Of a stretch of 7,126 bases of DNA, positions 1 to 7,051 are shown in pieces. The notes under the pieces are model-generated. The model had not been told where the DNA came from. It ran no database searches and worked only from the letters and a program-made list of their open reading frames with translations. Where the stretch lies: assembly GCA_021779635.1 (NCBI GenBank), contig JAJYAH010000354.1, positions 1 through 7,126 on the forward strand, written 5' to 3'. Source of the stretch: Pseudomonadota bacterium (GTDB lineage: Bacteria; Pseudomonadota; Alphaproteobacteria; Rhizobiales; Xanthobacteraceae). Position 1 is the first letter of the stretch; each line of letters opens with the position of its first letter. Made by a program: the position numbers and the translations under genes.

Positions 1-2
1 GG

Positions 3-65
3 AATCCATAACCACGACAGGGATTATGGATTTTCCGGGCCTGCGCCAAGCGGCGCATCCCGGAA
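3..65. repeat. Palindromic intergenic repeat (two stem-loops)
   Basis: Two inverted repeats lie back to back. The first pairs AATCCATAA (3-11) with TTATGGATT (24-32). The second has a perfect inner stem, TGCGCC (42-47) with GGCGCA (52-57) around the loop AAGC, and an outer stem TTCCGGG (33-39) with CCCGGAA (59-65). This looks like the dispersed palindromic elements common between genes in Bradyrhizobium and relatives; that family assignment is from memory. It may also terminate a gene to the left of the window. There is no T-run after the stem, so a classical intrinsic terminator is not shown. Confidence 0.6.
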
Positions 66-123
66 TGACGAATCGGATGAGATCGCTAGCCGCATTTCGA
101 GTCAGTCTCTTCCGGATCACGCC

Positions 124-152
124 TTGTCACACCGGCGATGGCGCAAGATAAT
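124..152 (+). promoter_or_regulatory. Predicted sigma70-type promoter of the pirin gene
   Basis: TTGTCA (124-129) matches the -35 consensus at 5 of 6 bases and is preceded by C, as in the alphaproteobacterial CTTGAC form. GATAAT (147-152) matches the -10 consensus at 5 of 6 bases. The spacer is exactly 17 bases. Transcription would start near 159, leaving a leader of about 20 bases. The call rests on sequence match alone. Confidence 0.55.
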
Positions 153-169
153 GCCGTCCGACATCCAAC

Positions 170-174
170 GGAGG
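170..174 (+). promoter_or_regulatory. Ribosome binding site of the pirin gene
   Basis: GGAGG sits 4 bases before the ATG at 179. The spacing is short but the match to the Shine-Dalgarno core is good, and it decides the start. Confidence 0.6.
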
Positions 175-178
175 CAAC

Positions 179-1096
179 ATGAGCTGGCTTCCCTCCAACG
201 ATCCCGTGCTCGGCGATCCGCAATCGTGCGACGCGCTTGAACTGGTCATCGTGCCGCGGACCCGCGACCTCGGCGATGGATTCGAGGTGCGCCGCGCGCT
301 GCCGCATGGCAAGCGCCAGATGGTCGGGCCCTTCATCTTCTTCGATCATTTCGGGCCGGTGCAGTTCATGTCCGGCAAGGGCATGGATGTGCGGCCGCAT
401 CCGCATATCGGGCTCGCCACCGTCACCTATCTGTTCGACGGCAGCATCATGCACCGCGACAGCGAGGGCAATATCCAGGAAATCCAGCCCGGCGCCATGA
501 ACCTGATGACGGCGGGCCGCGGTATCGCCCATTCCGAACGAACGCCGGACGTGCAGCGCCGCGACGGCCAGAAGATGCTCGGCCTGCAAAGCTGGATCGC
601 GCTGCCGGCCGCATCCGAGGAAATCGCGCCGTCGTTTCAGCACTACGCGGCCGCCGACCTGCCGACCGTCGACGACGGCGGCTTCACCGCGCGCGTCATC
701 GCCGGCAGTTCGTTCGGCGCCTCGTCGCCGGTGACGATGGTATCGCCGTGGTTCTACACCGAGGTAACCGCAAGGCAGGGCATCAGCGTGCCGCTCGATC
801 CCGACCATGAGGAGCGCGCGATCTATGTGATCGACGGCGAGATCGAGATCGCGGGCGCACGCTATCAGGGGCCGCGGCTGTTGATTTTCCGGCCCGGCGA
901 CCGCATCACGGTGACGACATTGAGTCCGACCCGGATGATGTTTCTCGGCGGCGATGCGCTGGAAGGTCCGCGTCATATCTGGTGGAATTTCGTTTCCTCC
1001 AGCAAGGAGCGGATCGAGCAGGCCAAGCAGGACTGGAAGACCGGCCGATTCGCCCATGTCCCCAACGAGCATGAGTTCATTCCGCTGCCGGAATGA
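179..1096 (+). CDS. Pirin family protein (bicupin, metal-binding)
   Basis: This gene encodes a 305-residue cytosolic bicupin of the pirin family, close to the usual 280-310 residues. The N-terminal cupin carries FFDHFGP (54-60), the metal-ligand motif HPHIG with His74 and His76, and RGIAHSE with His118 and Glu120. These correspond to the three His and one Glu that bind iron in human pirin and E. coli YhhW, so the metal site is intact. The C-terminal pirin cupin spans roughly 185-270. Some bacterial pirins have quercetin 2,3-dioxygenase activity and others act by protein partners, so the substrate cannot be named here. The ATG at 179 has GGAGG just upstream and a good promoter 20 bases before that. 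The gap to purC is 67 bases, so cotranscription is possible but not shown. The family call is secure; the function is open. Confidence 0.93.
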   Translation: MSWLPSNDPVLGDPQSCDALELVIVPRTRDLGDGFEVRRALPHGKRQMVGPFIFFDHFGPVQFMSGKGMDVRPHPHIGLATVTYLFDGSIMHRDSEGNIQEIQPGAMNLMTAGRGIAHSERTPDVQRRDGQKMLGLQSWIALPAASEEIAPSFQHYAAADLPTVDDGGFTARVIAGSSFGASSPVTMVSPWFYTEVTARQGISVPLDPDHEERAIYVIDGEIEIAGARYQGPRLLIFRPGDRITVTTLSPTRMMFLGGDALEGPRHIWWNFVSSSKERIEQAKQDWKTGRFAHVPNEHEFIPLPE

Positions 1097-1122
1097 ACCG
1101 TCCCCGTTCCTTCGAACTGTCG

Positions 1123-1136
1123 CTCGCGGTTGCGAG
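1123..1136 (+). other. Small hairpin between pirin gene and purC
   Basis: CTCGC (1123-1127) pairs with GCGAG (1132-1136) around the loop GGTT. Five Ts follow at 1146-1150, nine bases beyond the stem. That is too far and the stem too short for a convincing intrinsic terminator, but it could attenuate read-through from the pirin gene into purC. Confidence 0.25.
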
Positions 1137-1163
1137 ACGGCGATCTTTTTGAAAGTCTCAGCC

Positions 1164-2099
1164 ATGACCGCCATGCTCGCCAGCGACCTGCCCCTGCCGC
1201 GAATCGGGCGCGGCAAGGTTCGCGATATCTACGCCGTCGGCGAAGATCGGGTGTTGCTGCTGGCCACCGACCGCATCAGCGCCTTCGACGTGGTGATGGC
1301 CGAGACGATCCCGATGAAGGGCGCGGTGCTGACCCAGATCTCAGCGTGGTGGTTCGGTCGGCTTGAAGGCGTGGTGCCGCATCACATGATCAGCGCCGAC
1401 GCCGATGTCATCGTCGCCGAAGTACCGGTCCTGAAGGCCCATCGCGCCGCGCTCGCCGGACGGGCGATGCTGTGCCGGCGCACCACGGTGTTTCCGATCG
1501 AATGCGTGATCCGGGGTTATCTTTCCGGCTCGGCGTGGAAGGAATATGCCGCGCAGGGCACGCTCGCAGGCGAGAAGCTCGCGCCCGGCCTGCTCGAGAG
1601 CGCCAAACTCGAGCCTGCGGTGTTCAGCCCGGCGACCAAGGCCGAAACCGGCCATGACGAGAACATCACGGTCAAGCGGATGCGCGAGATTGTCGGCGAC
1701 GAGGTGGCCGATGCGCTGGAGCGCATGACCCGCGCCGTCTATGGGCTCGGCGAGAAGACGAGCCGCGGCCAGGGTATCATCATCGCCGACACCAAATTCG
1801 AATTCGGCAGGGATCGCGATGGGCGCATCATCCTGATCGACGAGGTGATGACCCCCGATAGTTCGCGGTTCTGGGCGGCGGATGCCTACAAGCCCGGCCG
1901 GCCGCAGCCGAGTTTCGACAAGCAGCCCTTGCGCGATTATCTCGACGCCGAACGGCGCGCCGGCCGCTGGAACGGCGAAGCCCCGCCGCCCGCTTTGCCC
2001 GCCGAAGTCGTTGAGGCCACCAGCCAGCGTTATCTCGACGCCTACCGCCGCATCACCGGCGCCGACCTCAACTTCTCCCCCGCCAGCGGAGCGAGGTAA
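1164..2099 (+). CDS. purC: Phosphoribosylaminoimidazole-succinocarboxamide synthase (SAICAR synthetase), long form
   Basis: The 311-residue cytosolic enzyme joins CAIR and L-aspartate with ATP to give SAICAR in de novo purine synthesis. Visible motifs are GKVRDIY (17-23, nucleotide-binding loop), ATDRISAFD (34-42), the first family signature [16 protein letters not shown] (110-125), [11 protein letters not shown] (158-168), the second signature [10 protein letters not shown] (206-215), [12 protein letters not shown] (226-237) and [11 protein letters not shown] (250-260). Length and motif wording fit the long, yeast ADE1-like form rather than the short bacterial form of about 240-255 residues. 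The ATG at 1164 was chosen because homology begins a few residues later and a weak GAAAG lies 8 bases upstream. The frame is open back to 954, but that stretch overlaps the pirin gene and is non-homologous. TTG at 1149 and ATG at 1173 are alternative starts. No other pur gene lies alongside; a crotonase gene follows after 43 bases. Confidence 0.95.
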   Translation: MTAMLASDLPLPRIGRGKVRDIYAVGEDRVLLLATDRISAFDVVMAETIPMKGAVLTQISAWWFGRLEGVVPHHMISADADVIVAEVPVLKAHRAALAGRAMLCRRTTVFPIECVIRGYLSGSAWKEYAAQGTLAGEKLAPGLLESAKLEPAVFSPATKAETGHDENITVKRMREIVGDEVADALERMTRAVYGLGEKTSRGQGIIIADTKFEFGRDRDGRIILIDEVMTPDSSRFWAADAYKPGRPQPSFDKQPLRDYLDAERRAGRWNGEAPPPALPAEVVEATSQRYLDAYRRITGADLNFSPASGAR

Positions 2100-2142
2100 G
2101 GTGGCGTCAATTTATGTCGAAGAATGTAACGGGAGCGCAGAC

Positions 2143-2949
2143 ATGACCGAAGCCGATACCGTCCTTGTCGAACGCGATGGGCCGGTGACCATCGTCTCCA
2201 TCAATCGTCCGCATTGCCGCAACGCAGTCGATGGCGCAACCGCGCGCAAGCTGTTCGATGCGTTTCGCGCCTTCGATGCCGATGCCGATGCCTCGGTCGC
2301 GGTGTTTACCGGCACCGGCGGTTATTTCTGCGCCGGCGCCGACCTCAAGGCGGTGGCCTCGGGCGATCCCAACAAGAAGCGCGAGATCGGCGGCCACGAT
2401 TCGATCGCGCCGATGGGACCGAGCCGGCTGCGGCTGTCGAAGCCGGTGATCGCGGCGGTCGAGGGCTTCGCGGTGGCCGGCGGCATGGAACTGGCGTTGT
2501 GGGCGGACATGCGCGTGGTCGCCGAGGATGCCACGTTCGGGGTCTTCTGCCGCCGCTTCGGCGTGCCGCTGATCGATCTCGGCACCATCCGGCTGCCGCG
2601 CTTGATCGGTCATTCGCAGGCGATCGATCTCATTCTGACCGGACGCCCGGTCGGCGGCCCCGAGGCGCAGCGGATGGGCCTTGCCAACCGTCTGGTGCCC
2701 AGGGGCGAGGCCCGCACGCTGGCGATCGAACTCGCCCGGGATATCGCGCGCTTTCCGCAGAACTGCCTGCGCGCGGACCGGTTGTCGGCGCTGCGGCAAT
2801 GGGATCTCGAAGAGGAAGAAGCCATCGCCAATGAAATGCGCGGCGGACTGGAGGTCATTGCGTCCGGCGAGACTTTGTCCGGTGCTGCGCGCTTTGCATC
2901 CGGCGTCGGCCGTCACGGCGCGTTCGGCGCGGACAGGCCGAAAGGCTAG
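2143..2949 (+). CDS. Crotonase-fold protein (enoyl-CoA hydratase/isomerase family)
   Basis: The 268-residue soluble protein has the crotonase layout. An N-terminal beta start, VTIVSINRP (15-23), is followed by the oxyanion-hole segment FCAGADL (62-68), the core helix segment AVEGFAVAGGMELAL (105-119), and LTGRPVGGPEAQRMGLANRLV (165-185 region). The family binds acyl-CoA thioesters and stabilises an enolate. Glu116 matches the first catalytic Glu of enoyl-CoA hydratase (rat Glu144). The second Glu (rat Glu164) is not present: the aligned stretch reads FGVFCRRFG (132-140), with Cys136 at or near that position. Simple enoyl-CoA hydration is therefore doubtful, and isomerase, hydrolase or another crotonase reaction is possible. 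The ATG at 2143 has GGGAG (2131-2135) 7 bases upstream. An in-frame GTG at 2101 behind GAGG (2093-2096) would add 14 residues and couple it to purC. The 43-base gap suggests an operon with purC. Confidence 0.88.
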   Translation: MTEADTVLVERDGPVTIVSINRPHCRNAVDGATARKLFDAFRAFDADADASVAVFTGTGGYFCAGADLKAVASGDPNKKREIGGHDSIAPMGPSRLRLSKPVIAAVEGFAVAGGMELALWADMRVVAEDATFGVFCRRFGVPLIDLGTIRLPRLIGHSQAIDLILTGRPVGGPEAQRMGLANRLVPRGEARTLAIELARDIARFPQNCLRADRLSALRQWDLEEEEAIANEMRGGLEVIASGETLSGAARFASGVGRHGAFGADRPKG

Positions 2950-2997
2950 CTGATCGTCGCGTCGAGGATTGACCTCTTCGAGTTCTGGCGGCGCCGG

Positions 2998-3026
2998 TTG
3001 CGTCCGGCCTTCCGCACTGTCATAAA
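2998..3026 (+). promoter_or_regulatory. Possible weak promoter before the SulP gene
   Basis: TTGCGT (2998-3003) and CATAAA (3021-3026) are separated by 17 bases in the 122-base gap before the SulP gene. Both hexamers are imperfect matches (4 of 6 each). It is the best pair I see in this gap, which otherwise holds no repeat or RNA I recognise. Confidence 0.25.
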
Positions 3027-3071
3027 AAACCTGTTGTCCTGAAGCGCGGGCGTCGTCTACCACTAACCATT

Positions 3072-5291
3072 GTGCCAGGAACACATTCGCGCGTGGTCAG
3101 CCACCCTGTCAGCCTCGGACCAAAATTCCGCGGCGCACTCAACGACGTTCTGGGCGGCAGCGCCGCCAGTGTCCTCAACATCACGTTCGGATTGTCCTAC
3201 GCGCTGCTGATCTTCGCAGGCCCGCTGGCGCCCTATCTGTCCTACGGCGTCGCCGCCACTTTCATTTCATCCACCGTTCTGGCCACCATCCTGGCGGTCG
3301 GAAGCTCGCTGCCGTTCGCGATCGGCGGTCCGGAGAGTTCCACCGCGGCGATGACCGGGATACTGGCGTCGTCGCTGGTCGAACGAATGGCCTTGACCGA
3401 TCCCACCGCGCCGCTGCTGGCGCCGGTGCTGATCACGCTTGGCCTTTCAACCGTCGCCACCGGTCTCGTGCTGTGCGGTTTCGGGATGACGCGGATGGGC
3501 CGCGCGATCCGCTACGTGCCTTACCCGGTGGTCGGCGGATTTCTCGGCGCGACCGGCTGCCTGATCGTGCTCGGCGCGATTCGTGTCATCACCGGCTTTG
3601 GCTTTCACTTTGCGACGCTCGACCGGTTCGCAAATCCGCAGACGCTGTACGAACTGGCGGCGGCCTGCGCCATGGCCCTCGCGCTTTATCTGACCTGGCA
3701 CCGGTCCCGAAGCTCGTTCGGACTGCCGGCCATCCTGATCGGCGGCATCATCGCCGCGCATGTCGCGTTCTGGCTGGCCGGCATCTCCCCGGCGGCGGCG
3801 CAGGCTTCGGGCTGGACCTTTCAGCCGCCGCCCGACGTCTCTTTCATGCTGCCCTGGAGCGCGCAGGAATTCAGCCGCTATCCCTGGTACAGCTTGCCGG
3901 ATCTTGCCGGCAACCTGGTCGCCGTCATCTTCGTCACCGCGTCATGCACCCTGTTCAACACCGCGGGCATCGAAGTAGCCTCCCATCGCGAAGCCGACCT
4001 CGAGCGCGAGCTCAACGTCACCGGCATCGCCAACATCCTGTCGGGCGCGCTTGGCGGCTATACCGGGTGCATTTCCGTCAGCCGTTCCGTGCTCAACCTC
4101 AATAGCGGCGGAACCGGTCGCCTGTCCGGCCTCACGGTTGCGGCGATCTCGGTGCTGATGCTGGCGGTGGCGCCGATGCTGCTCGGCTATATGCCGAAAT
4201 TCGTTCTCGGCGGCTTGCTGATCTACCTCGGAGCGGACCAGCTCTATCGATGGATCATCCAGTCGCGGCGGCGGCTTTCGTCGGTCGAATATCTGTCGCT
4301 GCTGGCGATCATCGTCATCATCGTGCAATGGGGCTTCATCGCCGGCATCGCGATCGGTATCGTGATCGGCTGCGCGACCTTCGCATTGAGCGCGTCGCGA
4401 ATCGATTCCATCAAATACAGCTTCGACGGCTCGGAATATCGCAGCTCGCTGGATCGCTCGCGCGACGATCTGGCGGTGCTGGCAACCCATGGCGGCAAAA
4501 TCCAGGGCCTGAACCTGCAGAGCTACCTGTTCTTCGGCTCCGCCAACCGGCTCTACCAGCACGTCAAGACGCTGCTGCAGCGCAGCCCGGAATGCCGGTT
4601 TCTGGTGTTCGATTTCAAACTCGTCACCGGAATCGATTCCTCGGCGGCCTACAGCTTCGCCCAGATCAAGCGCACCGCCCACGACCGCGGCATCAATCTG
4701 GTGCTGGTCCATCTTCCGCCCGCGGCCGAGAAGGTCTTGCGATCGAGCGAGTTCATCTCGGAGGAGGTGCGGGTCGTGGCCGAACTGGATCACGCGCTCG
4801 AATGGTGCGAGCACGAGATCATCATGCAGCATCAGGAGCTCGAGCAGGAAGAGGCCAGCCTGCGCGACTGGTTCATCCAGATTTTCGAGACCGGGCACGA
4901 CGCCGACGAATTGATCCGCCGCTGCCAGCGCATCGAGGTCGACGCCGGCGAGATTATCGTCAATGCCGGCGATGCCGCCGATTCGATGCATTTCATTCTG
5001 GACGGGCGCGTCGGTATCAAGATCGACGCCGGCGAGGGCCGCACCACCCGGGTGCGAAGCCTCGGCCGCTATACCACCATCGGCGAGATGGGCCTCGTCT
5101 CGCATGCGACGCGCAGCGCAACGATCGAGGCGGAGGTCGCGAGCATTCTCTACGTGCTGGGCGCCGATCAGTTCGAGGCCATCAAGACCGACAATCCCGC
5201 GCTCGGCCAGAAGCTTTTGACCTATTTCGTCTCGGTGATGGCCGAACGGTTGAGTTTCGCCAACCGCACGATCGCGGTGCTGCGGAGGTAA
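3072..5291 (+). CDS. SulP-type transporter with STAS and cyclic-nucleotide-binding domains
   Basis: The 739-residue protein is an inner-membrane transporter of the SulP/SLC26 superfamily. Hydrophobic segments fill about 25-440, with the SulP-type motif GGPESSTAA (85-93) and FNTAGIEVA (295-303). A STAS domain follows at about 475-580, with FDFKLVTGIDSSA (513-525) as its conserved strand-loop. A charged, probably helical linker (about 578-600) leads to a C-terminal cNMP-binding domain at about 605-735. That domain keeps the phosphate-binding cassette: Gly671-Glu672 and Arg681-Ser-Ala-Thr, nine residues from Glu to Arg as in protein kinase A. A cyclic nucleotide probably gates or modulates transport. 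The architecture resembles yeast YGR125W/Vsb1; the substrate is unknown and should not be assumed to be sulfate. The GTG at 3072 is the furthest upstream standard start; GTG at 3093, 12 bases after AGGA (3077-3080), is an alternative. It converges on gabD. Confidence 0.9.
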   Translation: MPGTHSRVVSHPVSLGPKFRGALNDVLGGSAASVLNITFGLSYALLIFAGPLAPYLSYGVAATFISSTVLATILAVGSSLPFAIGGPESSTAAMTGILASSLVERMALTDPTAPLLAPVLITLGLSTVATGLVLCGFGMTRMGRAIRYVPYPVVGGFLGATGCLIVLGAIRVITGFGFHFATLDRFANPQTLYELAAACAMALALYLTWHRSRSSFGLPAILIGGIIAAHVAFWLAGISPAAAQASGWTFQPPPDVSFMLPWSAQEFSRYPWYSLPDLAGNLVAVIFVTASCTLFNTAGIEVASHREADLERELNVTGIANILSGALGGYTGCISVSRSVLNLNSGGTGRLSGLTVAAISVLMLAVAPMLLGYMPKFVLGGLLIYLGADQLYRWIIQSRRRLSSVEYLSLLAIIVIIVQWGFIAGIAIGIVIGCATFALSASRIDSIKYSFDGSEYRSSLDRSRDDLAVLATHGGKIQGLNLQSYLFFGSANRLYQHVKTLLQRSPECRFLVFDFKLVTGIDSSAAYSFAQIKRTAHDRGINLVLVHLPPAAEKVLRSSEFISEEVRVVAELDHALEWCEHEIIMQHQELEQEEASLRDWFIQIFETGHDADELIRRCQRIEVDAGEIIVNAGDAADSMHFILDGRVGIKIDAGEGRTTRVRSLGRYTTIGEMGLVSHATRSATIEAEVASILYVLGADQFEAIKTDNPALGQKLLTYFVSVMAERLSFANRTIAVLRR

Positions 5292-5304
5292 GCGCGACAG
5301 CGCT

Positions 5305-5361
5305 CCCTTCACCTCTCCCCGGCGGGGAGAGGTCGATTTGCGAAGCAAATCGGGTGAGGGG
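5305..5361. repeat. Composite palindromic repeat in convergent gap, possible bidirectional terminator
   Basis: Two adjacent stem-loops are enclosed by a third pairing. CCTCTCCCC (5312-5320) pairs with GGGGAGAGG (5324-5332) around GGC. CGATTTGC (5334-5341) pairs with GCAAATCG (5345-5352) around GAA. Outer arms CCCTTCACC (5305-5313) and GGTGAGGGG (5353-5361) match except for one T-G position, sharing two bases with the first stem. It resembles a dispersed intergenic element I know from Bradyrhizobium and relatives. It occupies most of the 79 bases between the ends of the SulP gene and gabD, so it may end transcription from both sides. Neither stem has a following T-run, so intrinsic termination is inferred only from structure and position. 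Confidence 0.7.
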
Positions 5362-5370
5362 CGTTGGCGA

Positions 5371-6867
5371 CTAAATCCCCGCCATCATCACATATTTGAT
5401 CTCGACATATTCTTCCATGCCGTGATGCGAGCCTTCGCGGCCGAGGCCGCTTTCCTTGACGCCGCCGAACGGCGCCACCTCGGTGGTGATCAGCCCGGTG
5501 TTGACGCCGACCATGCCGGACTCCAGGGCTTCGGCGACCCGCCAGACCCGGCCGAGATCGCGCGAATAGAAGTACGAGGCAAGACCGAACGGGGAGTTGT
5601 TGCACATCGCGATCACGTCGGCCTCGTCCTTGAAGCGGAAGACCGGCGCCAGCGGCCCGAAGGTTTCCTCCTGCGACACCAGCGCATCGGGCGCGACGTT
5701 GGACAGCACGGTCGGCTCGAAGAAGCTGCCGCCGAGCGCGTGGCGCTTGCCGCCGGTGACGATTTTGGCGCCATGCTTGACCGCGTCGGCGATATGCTTT
5801 TCGACCTTGTCGACCGCATCCATGTTGATCAGCGGGCCTTGCGTCACGCCGGCTTCCGTGCCGTCGCCGATTTTCATCGCGGCGACTTTCTTCGAGAGCT
5901 TCTCGACGAACTGATCGTAGATCTTGTCCTGGGCGTAGATGCGGTTGGCGCAGACGCAGGTCTGGCCCATGTTGCGGTATTTCGAGACCATGGCGCCGTC
6001 CACCGCGGCGTCGATATCGGCATCATCGAACACCACAAACGGGGCGTTGCCGCCGAGTTCGAGCCCCAGCTTCTTCACCCCGGCCGCGGCCTGCCGAAAC
6101 AGGATCTTTCCGACTTCGGTCGATCCGGTGAAACCGACGAAGCGCACCGCCGGATGTTCGCACAGCACCTTGCCGATTTCCGAGGATTTCCCGGTGAGGA
6201 TGTTGAACACGCCCTTGGGCACGCCCGCCTTCTCCGCGAGCGCCACCAGCGCCAGCGCGGTCAGCGGCGTCTCGTTGGCGGGCTTCAGCACGACGGTGCA
6301 GCCGGCGGCCAGCGCCGGCGAGACCTTGCGGGTGATCATCGAGCAGGGAAAATTCCATGGCGTGATCGCGCCGCAGACGCCGATCGGCTGACGGATCGCC
6401 AGCAGCCGGGCGTCGGGCCGCTGCGTCGGAATCGTCTCGCCATAGACCCTTCTTGCCTCCTCGGCGAAGAACTCGACATAGGCGCCGCCGATGTCGACTT
6501 CGCCCAGCGCCTCTGCCAGCGGCTTGCCCTGCTCGGAAGTGAGGATCAGCGCGAGGTCTTCGCGGTTGGCGATGATCAGGTCGAACCATTTGCGCAGGAT
6601 GTTGGAGCGCTGCTTGGCGGTAAGCTTGGCCCAGGCCGGAAACGCCCGCTCGGCGGCTTCCACCGCTTGGGTGGCTTCCGCCGTGCTCATGACCGGCACC
6701 TTCGCAAGCTCGACGCCGTTGACCGGATTGGTCACAGGATTGGCCGGGGTGCCGATCCAGGCACCGTCGATGTAGCAGCGGTCGCGCAACAGCGAAGCGT
6801 CCTTCAGACGTTCGCGGAGCGATGGCGAGGACGCTTGCGAAGTGCGTGCGGCGGCAGTCGGGGACAT
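5371..6867 (-). CDS. gabD: Succinate-semialdehyde dehydrogenase (NAD(P)+)
   Basis: The 498-residue soluble aldehyde dehydrogenase oxidises succinate semialdehyde to succinate, the last step of GABA breakdown. Motifs in order: TPWNFP with catalytic Asn172, the cofactor-binding KPANE with Lys195, FTGSTEVG (246-253), LELGGNAPF with general-base Glu270, GQTCVCANR with catalytic Cys304, and EETFGP (400-405). The wording is very close to E. coli GabD throughout, including the C-terminal EVAPFGG and SGLGREGS, which favours this over other aldehyde dehydrogenases; glutarate semialdehyde is a possible alternative substrate. Cys306 beside Cys304 matches the pair that forms a redox disulfide in human SSADH. 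The residue after KPA is Asn198, where E. coli GabD has Ser, so cofactor preference is uncertain. The start at 6867 has GAGGAG 7 bases upstream; the frame stays open to 6990, but those 41 codons look non-coding. No GABA transaminase or regulator is seen nearby. Confidence 0.94.
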   Translation of the reverse strand: MSPTAAARTSQASSPSLRERLKDASLLRDRCYIDGAWIGTPANPVTNPVNGVELAKVPVMSTAEATQAVEAAERAFPAWAKLTAKQRSNILRKWFDLIIANREDLALILTSEQGKPLAEALGEVDIGGAYVEFFAEEARRVYGETIPTQRPDARLLAIRQPIGVCGAITPWNFPCSMITRKVSPALAAGCTVVLKPANETPLTALALVALAEKAGVPKGVFNILTGKSSEIGKVLCEHPAVRFVGFTGSTEVGKILFRQAAAGVKKLGLELGGNAPFVVFDDADIDAAVDGAMVSKYRNMGQTCVCANRIYAQDKIYDQFVEKLSKKVAAMKIGDGTEAGVTQGPLINMDAVDKVEKHIADAVKHGAKIVTGGKRHALGGSFFEPTVLSNVAPDALVSQEETFGPLAPVFRFKDEADVIAMCNNSPFGLASYFYSRDLGRVWRVAEALESGMVGVNTGLITTEVAPFGGVKESGLGREGSHHGMEEYVEIKYVMMAGI

Positions 6868-6874
6868 GGCGTTA

Positions 6875-6880
6875 CTCCTC
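6875..6880 (-). promoter_or_regulatory. Strong ribosome binding site of gabD
   Basis: On the minus strand the sequence reads GAGGAG, with 7 bases before the ATG at 6867. It decides the start against the longer open frame reaching 6990. Confidence 0.8.
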
Positions 6881-7051
6881 GGGTTTTTCTTGAGGTGTTG
6901 TTTCGGATCTTTCCTGGCCGGAAGTTCGATCATAGGCCCAAAAAGGCCGCTTTGCATCGCCTGGGCGCGATCCGCTCGCGGCATTTTCAAGGCAAATCCC
7001 GATGCCGCCGGAGGTTCCCGCCCGCATCCGACACAGTTGCGGGGACGGCGT
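6881..7051 (-). other. Intergenic leader upstream of gabD
   Basis: This stretch separates gabD from the partial upstream gene on the same strand. On the minus strand a TATGAT (plus-strand 6929-6934) could serve as a -10 element and would give a leader of about 55 bases, but no good -35 lies 16-18 bases before it. A GGCC-TTTTT-GGGCC run lies just before it (plus-strand 6935-6949 region). I see no clear operator or riboswitch. Confidence 0.3.

Noticed and set aside
954..1163. Possible N-terminal extension of purC overlapping the pirin gene
   Set aside because: The extra 70 residues are Arg/Ser/Pro-rich and read the pirin gene in another frame. SAICAR synthetase homology starts just after the ATG at 1164.
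86..1216. Long minus-strand open frame (376 codons) opposite the pirin gene
   Set aside because: It is antisense to a clear pirin gene. Its Arg/His/Ala-rich product matches no family I know, and high-GC genes commonly leave such open frames.
2275..2292. Three tandem GATGCC units
   Set aside because: They encode an Asp-Ala run in a variable loop of the crotonase. Three short units are expected by chance in this codon usage.
2107..3084. Minus-strand open frame opposite the crotonase gene
   Set aside because: It is antisense to a well-conserved crotonase and its product has no recognisable domain.
3942..5348. Minus-strand open frame of 468 codons opposite the SulP gene
   Set aside because: It mirrors the conserved STAS and cNMP coding region, has low-complexity charged composition, and starts inside the palindromic repeat.
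6868..6990. 41-codon N-terminal extension of gabD
   Set aside because: A strong GAGGAG site is correctly placed for the start at 6867. The extension lacks family similarity and no Shine-Dalgarno was evident for the start at 6990.
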